DNA from: Methylococcales bacterium
Lineage (GTDB): Bacteria; Pseudomonadota; Gammaproteobacteria; Methylococcales; Methylomonadaceae
NCBI GenBank assembly: GCA_028712795.1
Contig: JAQTPT010000037.1
Span: 1 to 42,022, forward strand
Direction: 5' to 3'
Length of the DNA stretch: 42,022 bases
The first letter of the stretch is position 1. Each line of letters starts with the position of its first letter. The notes beneath the pieces were generated by a model, which saw only the letters and a list, made by a program, of their open reading frames with translations, had not been told where the DNA came from and ran no database searches. The position numbers and the translations under genes are program-made. Of the stretch, positions 26,091 to 35,642 are shown piece after piece.

Positions 26091-26489
26091 CCAATGCCTT
26101 AGCTAATATTTGTTTTGGAAACGTTTATGTTGCCAATAAAAACTTGCTAGTTTACATCTTTACAACTCAATTGCTTACCTTCTTACGGTATACCTGGCCC
26201 GCAAGCAGGTAAGCAAAGCTTTATTCGGAATGTTTAAGCGGATTACAGGATAAATAAAAAAAATCAGCAAAACAATTAGTATAAATACCTATAAAGCACG
26301 ATTAATTTGCAAATATTTTAAAAAATAAGTGTGACTTCAAATAACCCGATCTCCATCCTCAAACGATTTTTTATTTGGCGCTAATAAAACATCATAAAAA
26401 GCAAACGGGGACACCATTAAAAATCCCAAAAAAAAAACAGCGCTGCATGCTAAGGTAACTCGCAATAAATAATCCCCCAATTAACCCCC

Positions 26490-26678
26490 TTAAGCTTGAG
26501 GTTGGATGGTCACATGGTTTTTTGGCAATGCGGTGTTCCGGTCTATTCTCTTGGCAAGTGCGTTAAATGCTTTCTTCCCCAACCGTACGCCTTTTTGGTA
26601 GGCGGTTTCCACCAGTTTAGTGACCGGACTAATTTCTTTCCAGGTCATGGTTTTTGCCCACTCCAAGGTTGTTTCCAT
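26490..26678 (-). pseudogene. C-terminal remnant of a transposase
   Basis: A 62-residue frame (METTLEWAKTMTWKEISPV, then VETAYQKGVRLGKKAF, ending LPKNHVTIQPQA) resembles the C-terminal end of large DDE transposases of the ISAzo13 kind, as I recall them. The N-terminal 300 or so residues are missing, replaced by unrelated sequence with IS21-like ends. The family call is tentative. Confidence 0.4.
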
Positions 26679-26704
26679 AGTATCTGACAGTGTCGCGTGT
26701 TGGC

Positions 26705-26747
26705 GCCGATTGAAAACTGACCATCTGTGCCGATTGAAAATTGACCA
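26705..26747. repeat. two tandem IS21-like terminal repeats
   Basis: GCCGATTGAAAACTGACCA (26705-26723) and GCCGATTGAAAATTGACCA (26729-26747) differ at one base and are 24 nt apart. Repeats of this sequence type are typical of the multiple terminal repeats at IS21-family ends. No istA or istB is present, so only an end remains. Confidence 0.55.
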
Positions 26748-26827
26748 GGGGATTTAGCGGTGTAGCGTATTACACCGCATCAGATTAGTCGACCAAACTA
26801 AAATGGTTTTGAACTCCTTTTTTGGTT

Positions 26828-27255
26828 GAGCTGCAGACGGCTATGGATAAAGTCAGAGCATTGACACCGCGAGGCACCCATAAAGCTCTGGAACCGGCCC
26901 TGGACAAGATCAATCAATGGTATTTGGGTGGTCGAACTATTACAGTTTAACCAACTACCCGTCCCAATTGCATAAGATCGAAGCCCATATCCGGCGGCGA
27001 TTACGATCAAGACTGGTGAGTCAACAAAAGAGAAAACAGCATCTTTACCGAAATCTGGTCAAGCGGGGCGTACCGCGAAAACAAGCATCAAAAACGGTCT
27101 TTTCCAACAACAAACGGTGGTTGCTCTCAAACGCTCGAGCGGTGACGAGAGCCTATCCCAACAGTTGGTTTATTAACCTGAAAGGACAGGCAATACGATC
27201 CAACCGAAAGCTGGCGCATTGGTTTGAAGTTTCTCAATGGATACGCCTTGCATGA
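26828..27255 (+). pseudogene. group II intron maturase, C-terminal fragment with frameshift
   Basis: From 26828 the frame reads ELQTAMDKVRALTPRG, LEPALDKINQWYLG, then shifts by one base near 26925-26930 and continues as WSNYYSLTNYPSQLHKIEAH and IRRRLRSRLVSQQKRK. This is the maturase (GIIM) domain that follows the reverse transcriptase in group II intron proteins. The later segment VKRGVPRKQASKTVFSNN and the NSWFINLKGQ end fit the same family. The reverse transcriptase domain is missing. The protein cannot be functional. The intron RNA domain V follows directly. Confidence 0.82.
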
Positions 27256-27256
27256 A

Positions 27257-27322
27257 GAGCCGTGTACGGACCCGTACGCACGGTTCTGTGGTTAGACGGA
27301 GGCTGCGGCCTCCTCCGGCCCG
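27257..27322 (+). ncRNA. group II intron domains V-VI (3' end)
   Basis: GAGCCGTGTACGGA at 27257 pairs with CCGTACGCACGGTTC downstream, giving the short two-part stem of domain V with its AGC catalytic triad. A second hairpin, GGAGGC with GCCTCC at 27299-27314, fits domain VI. The intron probably ends near CCCGAT at about 27322. Domains I-IV and the 5' end are absent, so it is not mobile. Confidence 0.75.
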
Positions 27323-27456
27323 ATAAAGAACGGAAAGCCCCGGAATCAGACTCTAATGAAATGGATAACAACCGTTCATTACAACCTGACCAAAGCTATG
27401 CTTAAAGAGAATGCGCAATAGGGGGAACTAACTCAGAGCTTATAGATATCGCTTTA

Positions 27457-27481
27457 AATGCCCGGGAAACCGGGCATTTTT
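27457..27481 (+). terminator. strong Rho-independent terminator
   Basis: AATGCCCGG and CCGGGCATT form a perfect 9-bp stem closed by GAAA and followed by a T-run on the plus strand. No intact gene precedes it, so it is probably the leftover terminator of the gene that was interrupted by the mobile elements. Confidence 0.8.
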
Positions 27482-27602
27482 CACAATCTGCGCTAAATCA
27501 AAATACTTAACCTTCCCGGTGTATGTTGGCAATTTAAAGAATGCACTCCACACGAACGGATTAGCCTAAAATTTCAAGATAAAAGTACTAATTCAAGTAT
27601 TG

Positions 27603-27989
27603 CTACTTTTTAATAAAATAGTAATAGCCGCCATACTTTCCTTTCAGGGTCATATTTTTGTCGTCTTTATCCACAACTGTAAACATGTCAAATCGGCTAC
27701 TGCCTATAATCGCAACTTTTAATTTACCATCCTCTACTTCATAAGCTACGGGTGGTTGATCATAATAAGTTCCTTCGCGAGGAATATGTAAGATTGTAAC
27801 TTTGCCATCTTTAAATACCCACGTATCTTCACGATCAATGGCTTGTTTATCGGTTAAAGAATTTTTGGTGGATTGCAATTTCCAGGTGCCTTCAACTTCT
27901 TCTTTGGATTTCAATGTTACATCAGCGTACACAACGCTTCCAAATATGCACAAACCCAATAATACTGCGGTTAGATTTATTTTTTTCAT
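27603..27989 (-). CDS. small secreted lipocalin-like protein
   Basis: The ATG at 27989 is chosen over the one six bases upstream because AGGA is 8 nt before it. The 128-residue product has a signal peptide (about residues 5-22, ending VYA). The mature part reads like a small beta-barrel: VEGTWKLQSTKN, EDTWVFKDGKVTIL, YEVEDGKLKVAI, MFTVVDKDDKNMTLKGKYGG. The order 'G-W' strand, then 'W-F-DGKV', then 'D-MTLKG' is typical of small lipocalin-like (META/Lipocalin_4 type) domains, but the exact family was not fixed. A ligand is unknown. It stands alone on the minus strand. Confidence 0.7.
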   Translation of the reverse strand: MKKINLTAVLLGLCIFGSVVYADVTLKSKEEVEGTWKLQSTKNSLTDKQAIDREDTWVFKDGKVTILHIPREGTYYDQPPVAYEVEDGKLKVAIIGSSRFDMFTVVDKDDKNMTLKGKYGGYYYFIKK

Positions 27990-28053
27990 TATCATTTTCC
28001 TATATCAACAACTAATAACATATTCATTTTACTCACTGGTAGGGTAGAACTAA

Positions 28054-28566
28054 AGCATTATTAATTTATCGGTCACCAGCCCAGTTGAAACTTGGCGAAT
28101 TCAACTCATAAGTGCAATCGGATATTCTTCTTTGGCAACTGCAGCAGGAAGCGGGGTCGATTATTCGTATGTTTTGTTCAAGAACATAGACAGTAACAGT
28201 CCGAGCACGCCGACCGTGGTCAATGCCGTCGTTGTAAAATGCCCAACTGCAGGCAATCTCATCTCGACAGCCAGTGCGCAAATCACAATCGGAACCTTCA
28301 ATGGGCAAGCGGGGGAAGCAGATGTAGAGTTCGGAATATTGAATAACTCGGTAGCAGCACCAATAAACCATCACCATTTGCTCAGACAATACACCGGCGC
28401 AAGCAGCGGCCCTACCTACGGCACAGCCAGCTTTCAACGCACGGATACTTGTGCCGCCGGGCAAACCGTGACAATGCGATTTGTGGTTCATAGATTGAGC
28501 GCGGCGTTCGCTTCAGCCGAACAATCTAGTTTGGTGGTCACTTTTATAGGCGACCCAAAAATTTAA
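28054..28566 (+). CDS. orphan open frame, possibly a 5'-truncated secreted protein
   Basis: The frame is open from 28054 but has no ATG or GTG; the only start is a TTG at 28132 without a ribosome-binding site. The protein part is low in charge and rich in Ser, Thr, Ala and Val (NIDSNSPSTPTVVNAVVVKC, TASAQITIGTFNGQAG), like an exported beta-rich protein, and has two Cys. Amino-acid use looks protein-like rather than random. It may be the C-terminal piece of a longer gene whose 5' part was lost. No family recognised. Confidence 0.4.
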   Translation, partial: SIINLSVTSPVETWRIQLISAIGYSSLATAAGSGVDYSYVLFKNIDSNSPSTPTVVNAVVVKCPTAGNLISTASAQITIGTFNGQAGEADVEFGILNNSVAAPINHHHLLRQYTGASSGPTYGTASFQRTDTCAAGQTVTMRFVVHRLSAAFASAEQSSLVVTFIGDPKI

Positions 28567-28590
28567 GCTCGCACCATCATTAGACTGGCA

Positions 28591-28743
28591 ATGCCTTCGG
28601 CTGGCAACCTCGTGGGCGGTGACGCCGGACACGACAACCGGGTTGAGGGCTTGGCGGCGCTCGATGCCGGTAATCCAGCGCATGGCGGCGATGCCAAAGC
28701 CGCTTTGCGCCGACAGTGCGGCGAGGAAGACCCGGAGGGCTAA
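28591..28743 (+). other. short GC-rich open frame
   Basis: A 50-codon frame from ATG 28591 to TAA 28741-28743 (MPSAGNLVGGDAGHDNR, then LAALDAGNPAHGG) lies in a stretch much more GC-rich than its neighbours. All three frames of the opposite strand are also fairly open, as expected from the composition. No ribosome-binding site or family is visible. It may be a transferred fragment. Confidence 0.25.
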
Positions 28744-28747
28744 AGAA

Positions 28748-28779
28748 AAACCCGCCGCAGCTTTCGCCGGGGCGGGTTT
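28748..28779 (-). terminator. Rho-independent terminator
   Basis: AAACCCGCC and GGCGGGTTT form a 9-bp stem. On the minus strand the T-run TTTTTCTTT follows, 17 nt after the stop of the cysteine-repeat gene, which it should terminate. Confidence 0.78.
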
Positions 28780-28795
28780 CTATCATTAGAAGGTT

Positions 28796-29734
28796 CTACT
28801 TATTAATTCCCAGATACAGATTGTTATTCTTGGCATCCAAGCCCCCAACACATTGATCGTAGTAGTTCCCAATAGAACCCCAAAACGCGTTCGAACAACT
28901 AATCAATCTAAGAGGAGGAGGGTTGTCGCCAGTTGTATCGGGGTTGACGCAGCCGAGAATATCTATCGTCCTGACGGTGTTGAGCGAAATTCCCAAGTCC
29001 GTCAAAACATCGGCCTTCGCCCGGTAGCCCGGTTGGCCTTGGTTGAAACTCGTGCAATTGCCATAGAGCGCATACGGGTCGCCAGCCCCGTTTGCCCCGA
29101 TCGCACCGAGTAGGACGGCGTTGCCGTGCCCATCGTTTGAAGTCTTCACACAGTATTTGAAGGGGCTGTTTGACGGGCAAGCAACTTGTTTTGGGTTCAC
29201 GCTCACCCCCGTCGCCACACCACATTGCAGTGTGACAATGCCGTTGATCATGAGCGGGTCGCCGCCAGCACGTTGGTATAGCGCCAGCTTAGAGTGAGGC
29301 GTCCCTCCGCCAGTGCATCCTGAGTATGTGGCGTTAGGGTTTGTCACCGCATTCCGCTTCAGGACACCCAGCAGAATATTATGTCCAGCGCCATCATTGT
29401 CATTGCCCACACAGTAAGTGTATGGGCTTCCGCTGGGACAGGGCGCGATGACGCTAGGGCCCATACCTGAAAAAGTCTTACACGAAAGTAATTTAATGGC
29501 GAGCACATCCTTCATCGTCTCCGGTTGCCCAGCATTTTTTAGCGCCTGTAAAACATAATTCGCTTTATTCCCATAAAGCCCGGTTTCTGAGCCGCCACAA
29601 TTTCCATAAACATCAAAAGGATCTAACGACGTATTGACACTCCACGCCCGCGATTCTGTCATGAACGACAGCAGTGCCACGCCTAGAAACAAACTTAAAA
29701 AACCAATTCTTGTAATTCGTTTAATACGTTTCAT
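28796..29734 (-). CDS. secreted protein of three tandem four-cysteine units
   Basis: The ATG at 29734 is chosen because GGGAG lies 7 nt upstream; an upstream start would add 18 residues before an otherwise normal signal peptide (about 8-30, ending SRA). The 312-residue product contains exactly 12 Cys, four in each of three units (about 38-126, 133-211, 219-311). The unit pattern is DPYxLYGNC, a 30-40 residue helical part ending in a Cys after an I-x-x-L motif, then CPSxSPYxYC and NDGxGHNxLLG. Cys are at 46/85/99/108, 140/171/186/195 and 227/262/280/295. Two disulfides per unit are likely. No family was recognised; extracellular or periplasmic binding is a guess. A terminator follows the stop. 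Confidence 0.75.
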   Translation of the reverse strand: MKRIKRITRIGFLSLFLGVALLSFMTESRAWSVNTSLDPFDVYGNCGGSETGLYGNKANYVLQALKNAGQPETMKDVLAIKLLSCKTFSGMGPSVIAPCPSGSPYTYCVGNDNDGAGHNILLGVLKRNAVTNPNATYSGCTGGGTPHSKLALYQRAGGDPLMINGIVTLQCGVATGVSVNPKQVACPSNSPFKYCVKTSNDGHGNAVLLGAIGANGAGDPYALYGNCTSFNQGQPGYRAKADVLTDLGISLNTVRTIDILGCVNPDTTGDNPPPLRLISCSNAFWGSIGNYYDQCVGGLDAKNNNLYLGINK

Positions 29735-30571
29735 GATACTTCTCCCAATAAGTGGTCTGAAGTCCAATGATACAAAGGTAGTACTCATTTACTTTATGAT
29801 GTGACTGGTAAAATTAGCGATAGATGCCAATAGTTGCCTATGAAATACCCGATAAAATAAGTACTAGGGGTTGTATTTGACTTTATGACCTGGATAATTA
29901 TAAAGTTCTTTTTTCAGTCTCGGTTTTAACAATAGGTTTGGCTTTTTAAACAAAACCCGAAGCCTATATATCATAATATTTCTAACATTTCTACTGAGTA
30001 TTTTTGTCGGCTTTCCGATGCTTCGAACATTGGAGCCGGGTAAATTTGATCCGCACGAGGGCGAGACATCGCAATCAAAAAGAACACCCGTGATAGATTA
30101 AAAGCGTGCAATTCTAATCTGTGTTGAGCTGACATCCACCTGTACACAGGTGGCCACAGCATGCTTCCACAAAACCCTATCACCCTTCATCGCCCATTAA
30201 ACAGCTGTCGATTGAAAGGATGCTGGCTGCACAAATGATGCCGCCCGACAGGAGGCCGGTAGCATTGGAAAGATCGGGTTATTTTTAGCGCCTGCCCCGC
30301 ACTAAAACAGCACCCTAAAACCTGTGTACAGGGTCACCCTATACCGACACAAGCCCCAAACCACTTTCGTTCGTTTTATGTTTTATACATAGAGGTGTTT
30401 TAAGCGCACAATGCAGCATAACGACACTGTGGTTACCACAAAAACAGCGTACCAGTGCGATTTTTAGCATCATCCAAGCGCGTAGCTTATCAATGCCTTT
30501 CAATACAAGATATTTTTACAGTTACTTCTACAGTATTTATTTCAACCATACCTCTACATCCTGCCGCTAGC
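29735..30571. other. long intergenic region
   Basis: About 840 nt, AT-rich, with no supported gene. A 70-codon minus-strand frame (29971-30183) has no recognised domain. Two similar palindromes occur: CCACCTGTACACAGGTGG (30136-30153) and CCTGTGTACAGG (near 30321). The promoter of the cysteine-repeat gene should lie near 29760-29800. Confidence 0.45.
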
Positions 30572-31285
30572 TCACTTTTTAAATTTCACAACCTTGTTTA
30601 AAGGACTCATGTTGATTTCATCGATCACAATCTGCTCTCGTGAACCTAATATGTAAGATACTGCTGCCGCCACGTCTTCCGGTAAAATAGCGTTACTATC
30701 ATGGTCACCCGGTTCAAAAGCCAGATGGTCAAAAAACGCCGTTTTCACCATGCCTGGATTGATCAAACAAACCCGCACATTACTTTTACCGCACTCTTCC
30801 CGTAACGCCTGAGTAAAACCCCGGACTGCAAACTTACTGGCACAATAAACCGCGCCTTTGCGATTACCTTTCAACGCCGCTTCAGAACCAATATAAATTA
30901 AATCACTGCTAGCCTTACGCTTTAAGGCAGGCAGCAATGCCTTGGTTAAAAAAACCTGGCTGGTAAAATTCAGGGTCATCAAGGCTTCTATTTGCGAATA
31001 GGAAAACTCTTCCACCGAACCGAACTGGCCCAACCCTGCAGAAAAAACCACAGCATCGATATTGGGGAACTTTTGCTGTAATTGAAAAATCTTTTTCGGC
31101 AATTCACTTAATTGACTTAAATCCAGTTGTACCGGACTGAAATTCTCCATTTGCCGGGTAAATTTTCGACAATCGCGTGACACGCCAATGACAATATGCC
31201 CTTGCTTCAATAAGTTTTGAGCGATGGACCGGCCTATCCCTGAACTTGCTCCCGTCACCAGAACAGTGCGTTTTACAGGTTGCAT
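30572..31285 (-). CDS. short-chain dehydrogenase/reductase
   Basis: A 237-residue NAD(P)-dependent oxidoreductase. It has the Rossmann motif TGASSGIG (about 11-18), the FSAGLG equivalent of NNAG near residue 80, and the catalytic Tyr-Lys pair in YCASKFA with a Ser in IYIGSEAAL before it. VCLINPGMVKTAFF follows as usual. The classical SDR core is complete; substrate cannot be read from sequence. Its start overlaps the end of the upstream SPL-type gene by 13 nt, so the two are co-translated and probably act in one process. Confidence 0.88.
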   Translation of the reverse strand: MQPVKRTVLVTGASSGIGRSIAQNLLKQGHIVIGVSRDCRKFTRQMENFSPVQLDLSQLSELPKKIFQLQQKFPNIDAVVFSAGLGQFGSVEEFSYSQIEALMTLNFTSQVFLTKALLPALKRKASSDLIYIGSEAALKGNRKGAVYCASKFAVRGFTQALREECGKSNVRVCLINPGMVKTAFFDHLAFEPGDHDSNAILPEDVAAAVSYILGSREQIVIDEINMSPLNKVVKFKK

Positions 31286-32265
31286 GGGAAAAATTTAGTC
31301 TCGGGAATAAACGTTAATAATTGTTCAGTACAGAATTGCATCATTTCCTGCTCAAGCTCCTGTTTGTAGGAAATCATTCCCTGCTGATTTTCTAAGGGAC
31401 TGGCAAACAATTTTTCATCGGGATAAAGTTTATGCACTTTTTTAAAGTATTTCTCAGGTAATCTGAATGCCCCAAGACTGACAGAATGCAGTTGATCCGT
31501 ATTAATTATCGAAAATACCTGTTCAAATAATTGCCGGTACTGCTGCTGGTAGCCAGTCTGATAAATCATCGGATCAAAACGCAGGCCAATTTGCCAGCCA
31601 TGCACCTGTAATTTATTCAGCGCATCAAGACGACGCCGCAACGGGGGCGCTTTAGCCTCAACTTTTGAGGCTATTTCATGAGGGTTCAGGCTGAAAGCGA
31701 CAATACAGCGGGAAAAGGGTTCGCGATTTAAGAGGCTTCTAATCTGAGTGCTTTTAGTTCTTAATTCCAGCCAGGCATTGGGAATTTTCTCAAAACAGGG
31801 TAAAAATTGCTCGGCAAATCGGGTTACCGGCTCCAAAGCCAGACTGTCGCAATCATAACCGGAGAAAAAATGAATAGCCTCGGCCGGCGTTGAGGCACAC
31901 AACTGTCTGATTTCATCCTGAAAGTCTTCATAATTGACAAACAGCACATAATTGGCGGATTGATACATGCCTTGTAAAAAACAGTACCTGCAGTCGTACA
32001 AACAATTGAGCATGTGGGAAAAATAAAAGTTTCTGTTTGCCCCAATGCCATAACCAGAGGGAGCCGCCATCGTAAAATGTTTGTACTTTTCCGCCAGGAT
32101 TAACGCGGGCTTTAGTTTTTGCAGCCGAAAATTTTGTGACTTAGGATTGAAAACCTCGCCATATCGTTCACAGGTAATTTTTCTGGCTTGCGGAAAACGC
32201 GTAACAATCTCGACAACACGCGGGTGCTGCAAGATAGCCTCTTCAATATAAATGGTTTCAATCAT
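31273..32265 (-). CDS. SPL-family radical SAM protein (spore-photoproduct-lyase-like)
   Basis: A 330-residue protein with the radical SAM cluster motif CLYDCRYC (Cys88, Cys92, Cys95), which binds the 4Fe-4S cluster used to cleave S-adenosylmethionine. The N-terminal extension, the FLQGMYQSANYVLFVNYEDF segment after the cluster and the GYDCDSLALEPVT region resemble spore photoproduct lyase and its relatives. Cys139 lies close to where the hydrogen-donor Cys of the Bacillus enzyme (Cys141) is found. The host is not expected to form spores, so the substrate could be a DNA photolesion or something else. It overlaps the SDR gene by 13 nt and is divergent from proC. Confidence 0.82.
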   Translation of the reverse strand: MIETIYIEEAILQHPRVVEIVTRFPQARKITCERYGEVFNPKSQNFRLQKLKPALILAEKYKHFTMAAPSGYGIGANRNFYFSHMLNCLYDCRYCFLQGMYQSANYVLFVNYEDFQDEIRQLCASTPAEAIHFFSGYDCDSLALEPVTRFAEQFLPCFEKIPNAWLELRTKSTQIRSLLNREPFSRCIVAFSLNPHEIASKVEAKAPPLRRRLDALNKLQVHGWQIGLRFDPMIYQTGYQQQYRQLFEQVFSIINTDQLHSVSLGAFRLPEKYFKKVHKLYPDEKLFASPLENQQGMISYKQELEQEMMQFCTEQLLTFIPETKFFPCNL

Positions 32266-32389
32266 CAGCGTTGTTTGTCATTTTACACGAGTGAAAAAGA
32301 TTAACGTAGTAGCGTATTTTATAGGATAAGTCTTGTGATTGTTTGCACTGCCCTCATATAGGTTAAAATACCTTTAACATCACTAACAC

Positions 32390-33226
32390 ATGACAAAAAT
32401 GAATATACAAAAAATTGGTTTTATCGGCGGCGGCAATATGGCATCCAGTTTGATGAGTGGATTGATTGCCAGCGGTCATTCCTCTCAGCATCTCTGGGTA
32501 TCTGACATCAACCCGGATACGCTAAAAGCGCTGGCTACAAATCTTAAAGTTAATACTTCGGCAAGCAATGATGAGCTCATTAATGCAGTTGATGTCGTGG
32601 TGTTGGCGGTTAAGCCCCAGATACTAAGTTCCGTGGCAAAAACCGTAGCCGCGTTAATCCAGCAAAAAAAATTACTGGTCGTCTCCATTGCCGCAGGCAT
32701 AAGCCAACACAGCCTAAGCCAATGGTTAGGCACCGATACTGCCATTGTCCGTTGTATGCCCAACACGCCAGCGCTGGTCTTGACAGGAGCAACGGCACTC
32801 CACGCCAATGTAAATGTAAGCGCCGAACAACGAAACCTGGCGGAAAATATTATGCGTTCGGTAGGCATTGCGCTTTGGGTTAACGATGAAAGCGAGTTAG
32901 ATGCAGTCACCGCAGTTTCCGGCAGTGGGCCTGCGTATTATTTTCTACTTATGGAAGCGATGGAAAAAGCCGCCTTAGAATTGGGTTTATGTGAAGAGAC
33001 TGCCCGTTTACTGGTCCAGCAAACCGCGCTGGGCGCAGCTAAAATTGCACTGGAATCGTCTGAATCGCCTGAACAATTACGAAAACGCGTCACGTCACTG
33101 GGCGGAACCACGCAGTGCGCGATAGAAATTTTTGAGCAAGGCGGGTTTACTGAACTGGTTTCAAAAGCATTACATGCCGCACGAGACCGATCAATTGAAA
33201 TGTCCAAGCAATCGGAGAATAGCTAA
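32390..33226 (+). CDS. proC: pyrroline-5-carboxylate reductase
   Basis: Last step of proline synthesis: reduces pyrroline-5-carboxylate with NAD(P)H in the cytoplasm. The 278-residue product has the nucleotide-binding GFIGGGNMASSL at the N-terminus, VLAVKPQ, RCMPNTPALV, AVSGSGPAYYFLLMEAM and the C-terminal VTSLGGTTQCAIEIFEQGG, all standard for ProC. The usual SPGGTT has Leu in place of Pro here. An ATG three codons downstream is an alternative start. The stop overlaps the start of yggT (TAATG), a common arrangement in gammaproteobacteria. Confidence 0.95.
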   Translation: MTKMNIQKIGFIGGGNMASSLMSGLIASGHSSQHLWVSDINPDTLKALATNLKVNTSASNDELINAVDVVVLAVKPQILSSVAKTVAALIQQKKLLVVSIAAGISQHSLSQWLGTDTAIVRCMPNTPALVLTGATALHANVNVSAEQRNLAENIMRSVGIALWVNDESELDAVTAVSGSGPAYYFLLMEAMEKAALELGLCEETARLLVQQTALGAAKIALESSESPEQLRKRVTSLGGTTQCAIEIFEQGGFTELVSKALHAARDRSIEMSKQSENS

Positions 33227-33801
33227 TGGGCTCCACTTACATGACTGACCCGATTATTTTTTTAATCGACACTCTGTTTTCCCTCTATATCCTGGCCGTG
33301 TTGCTACGTTTTTTATTGCAATGGTGCGGCGCAGACTTTTACAACCCCATTTCGCAGTTTCTGGTCAAGGTGACCCATCCGCCGTTAAAAATACTGCGGC
33401 GATTTGTACCGTCAATAGGAAAAATAGACACCTCGTCGCTGGTTCTTGTGCTCACTTTGCAAATGCTTTCGGATTTCTCCATATTGCTGTTGAAAGGTGT
33501 CACCATCAACATCGGGGCATTGACTATTTTATCAATTACCCAGCTGATCTCTTTGCTGATTAATGTATTGGTGTTTGCAGTGTTTGCCAGAGCGTTGCTC
33601 AGCTGGGTGAATCCCGGAACTTTTAATGCAGCAGCCTCTATTTTAGAAACCCTGACAGAACCTTTACTTGATATTATTCGAAAATTTATTCCAAGCCTGG
33701 GCGGTATAGACTTATCACCCCTGGCTGCACTGTTACTGTTACAACTGGCAAAAATGGTCATTTTGCCGCCATTGCACGAACTGGCCGGTTTAATTGGTTA
33801 A
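33226..33801 (+). CDS. yggT: YggT-family membrane protein
   Basis: A 191-residue inner-membrane protein with two copies of the YGGT unit. The first has FLIDTLFSLYILAVLLRFLLQW and PISQFLVKVTHPPLKILRRFVPSIGKIDTS. The second has VLVFAVFARALLSWVNPG and EPLLDIIRKFIPSLGGIDLSPL. Four or five hydrophobic helices are visible. The family is linked to osmotic tolerance and to cell-envelope assembly, without a defined biochemical role. The ATG shares its A with the proC stop codon, which indicates coupled translation. An ATG five codons later (MTDPII) is an alternative start. Confidence 0.9.
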   Translation: MGSTYMTDPIIFLIDTLFSLYILAVLLRFLLQWCGADFYNPISQFLVKVTHPPLKILRRFVPSIGKIDTSSLVLVLTLQMLSDFSILLLKGVTINIGALTILSITQLISLLINVLVFAVFARALLSWVNPGTFNAAASILETLTEPLLDIIRKFIPSLGGIDLSPLAALLLLQLAKMVILPPLHELAGLIG

Positions 33802-33896
33802 GTCTGCATTCGGCAGTTGTAGAAATTGGATTGTTGTTATCGAAACTCGCCATTAACGAAGACGACTATCCGCTTTCTATCGATATCCTCCGCTTG

Positions 33897-33937
33897 GACT
33901 CATTGGCTGGCAAAGAGTCAAGCCCAGCCAATGAGTC
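33897..33937. terminator. bidirectional terminator hairpin between yggT and argB
   Basis: GACTCATTGGCTGG and CCAGCCAATGAGTC are 14-bp perfect arms around a 13-nt loop, between two convergent genes. T-runs on either side are weak, so Rho-independent action is likely but not certain; a regulator-binding or mobile palindrome is possible. Confidence 0.6.
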
Positions 33938-33963
33938 GAAAATGCCCGATCTTCATGCAGACC

Positions 33964-34947
<984 letters not shown>

Positions 34948-35406
34948 TTAATGACGGCCCGTATGGCCAAAGCCGCCCTCGCCTCGATCGGTGATAGTCG
35001 TAAAATCCGCGACCAGTTTAAAAGCGACTTGAACCACCGGCATAAACAGTAACTGTGCAATTCTTTCGCCGGGCTGGACAACATAATCATTTATGCCATC
35101 ATTGTGCAGAATCACGCCTATTTCACCATGATAATCAGAATCGATAATGCCTAAACCTTGCCCTACGCGAATCTGGCTGTTCAGGCAAAGCCCGCTTCTA
35201 CTGGCAATAACTGCAACTAATCCCGGATCTTGGATATTGACAGCCAAGCCTGTCCCGATCAGTTTATTTTCGCCCCCGGCTATCACTATTGAATTTTCAA
35301 TGCAGGCGACAAGATCAACGCCCGCAGAACCTTTGGTTTTGTAGGCTGGTATCCCGTATTTCTCAAGCAATGGATTTACTATTCTGGTCTCGATTAGTCT
35401 TTTCAT
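34948..35406 (-). CDS. dut: dUTP diphosphatase
   Basis: Splits dUTP to dUMP and pyrophosphate, keeping uracil out of DNA and supplying dUMP for thymidylate synthesis. The 152-residue trimeric-type enzyme shows all five motifs: GSAGVDL (I, about 26-32), ASRSGLCLN (II), [15 protein letters not shown] (III, with the catalytic Asp), [10 protein letters not shown] (IV) and [10 protein letters not shown] (V). It is followed by argB on the same strand and is divergent from the DUF2782 gene. Confidence 0.95.
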   Translation of the reverse strand: MKRLIETRIVNPLLEKYGIPAYKTKGSAGVDLVACIENSIVIAGGENKLIGTGLAVNIQDPGLVAVIASRSGLCLNSQIRVGQGLGIIDSDYHGEIGVILHNDGINDYVVQPGERIAQLLFMPVVQVAFKLVADFTTITDRGEGGFGHTGRH

Positions 35407-35642
35407 CTTTTAAACGCCATTATAAAAACTGATATTATAACTTGGCCTGTGCTCAACATTGTCAGGGTAGCAACTATTTAAAACAGAATAATTTTTGTAG
35501 CGTCTGCTTACGGATTTTTATGAAATCCTGCATCAACGATATTAACTGTCAGTAAAGTCTTCTGTCCCATTACTTTAGTCAAGCAATTGGGTGAAAACTG
35601 TAATAAGATAGCACCAGTTTCTACTATGAAAGAGCCACTACC

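Larger units (their letters stand above)
26091..27602. other. intergenic zone of mobile-element debris
   Basis: About 1.5 kb without an intact gene. 26091-26480 is AT-rich with nothing recognised. Then follow a transposase tail on the minus strand, two IS21-like end repeats, the 3' part of a group II intron on the plus strand, and a strong terminator at 27457. A 30-codon open frame after the intron (about 27329-27420) is unassigned and could be the tail of the gene the intron entered. Confidence 0.6.

Noticed and set aside
29971..30183. 70-codon frame on the minus strand
   Set aside because: No family, no ribosome-binding site, odd composition; lies in an AT-rich intergenic zone.
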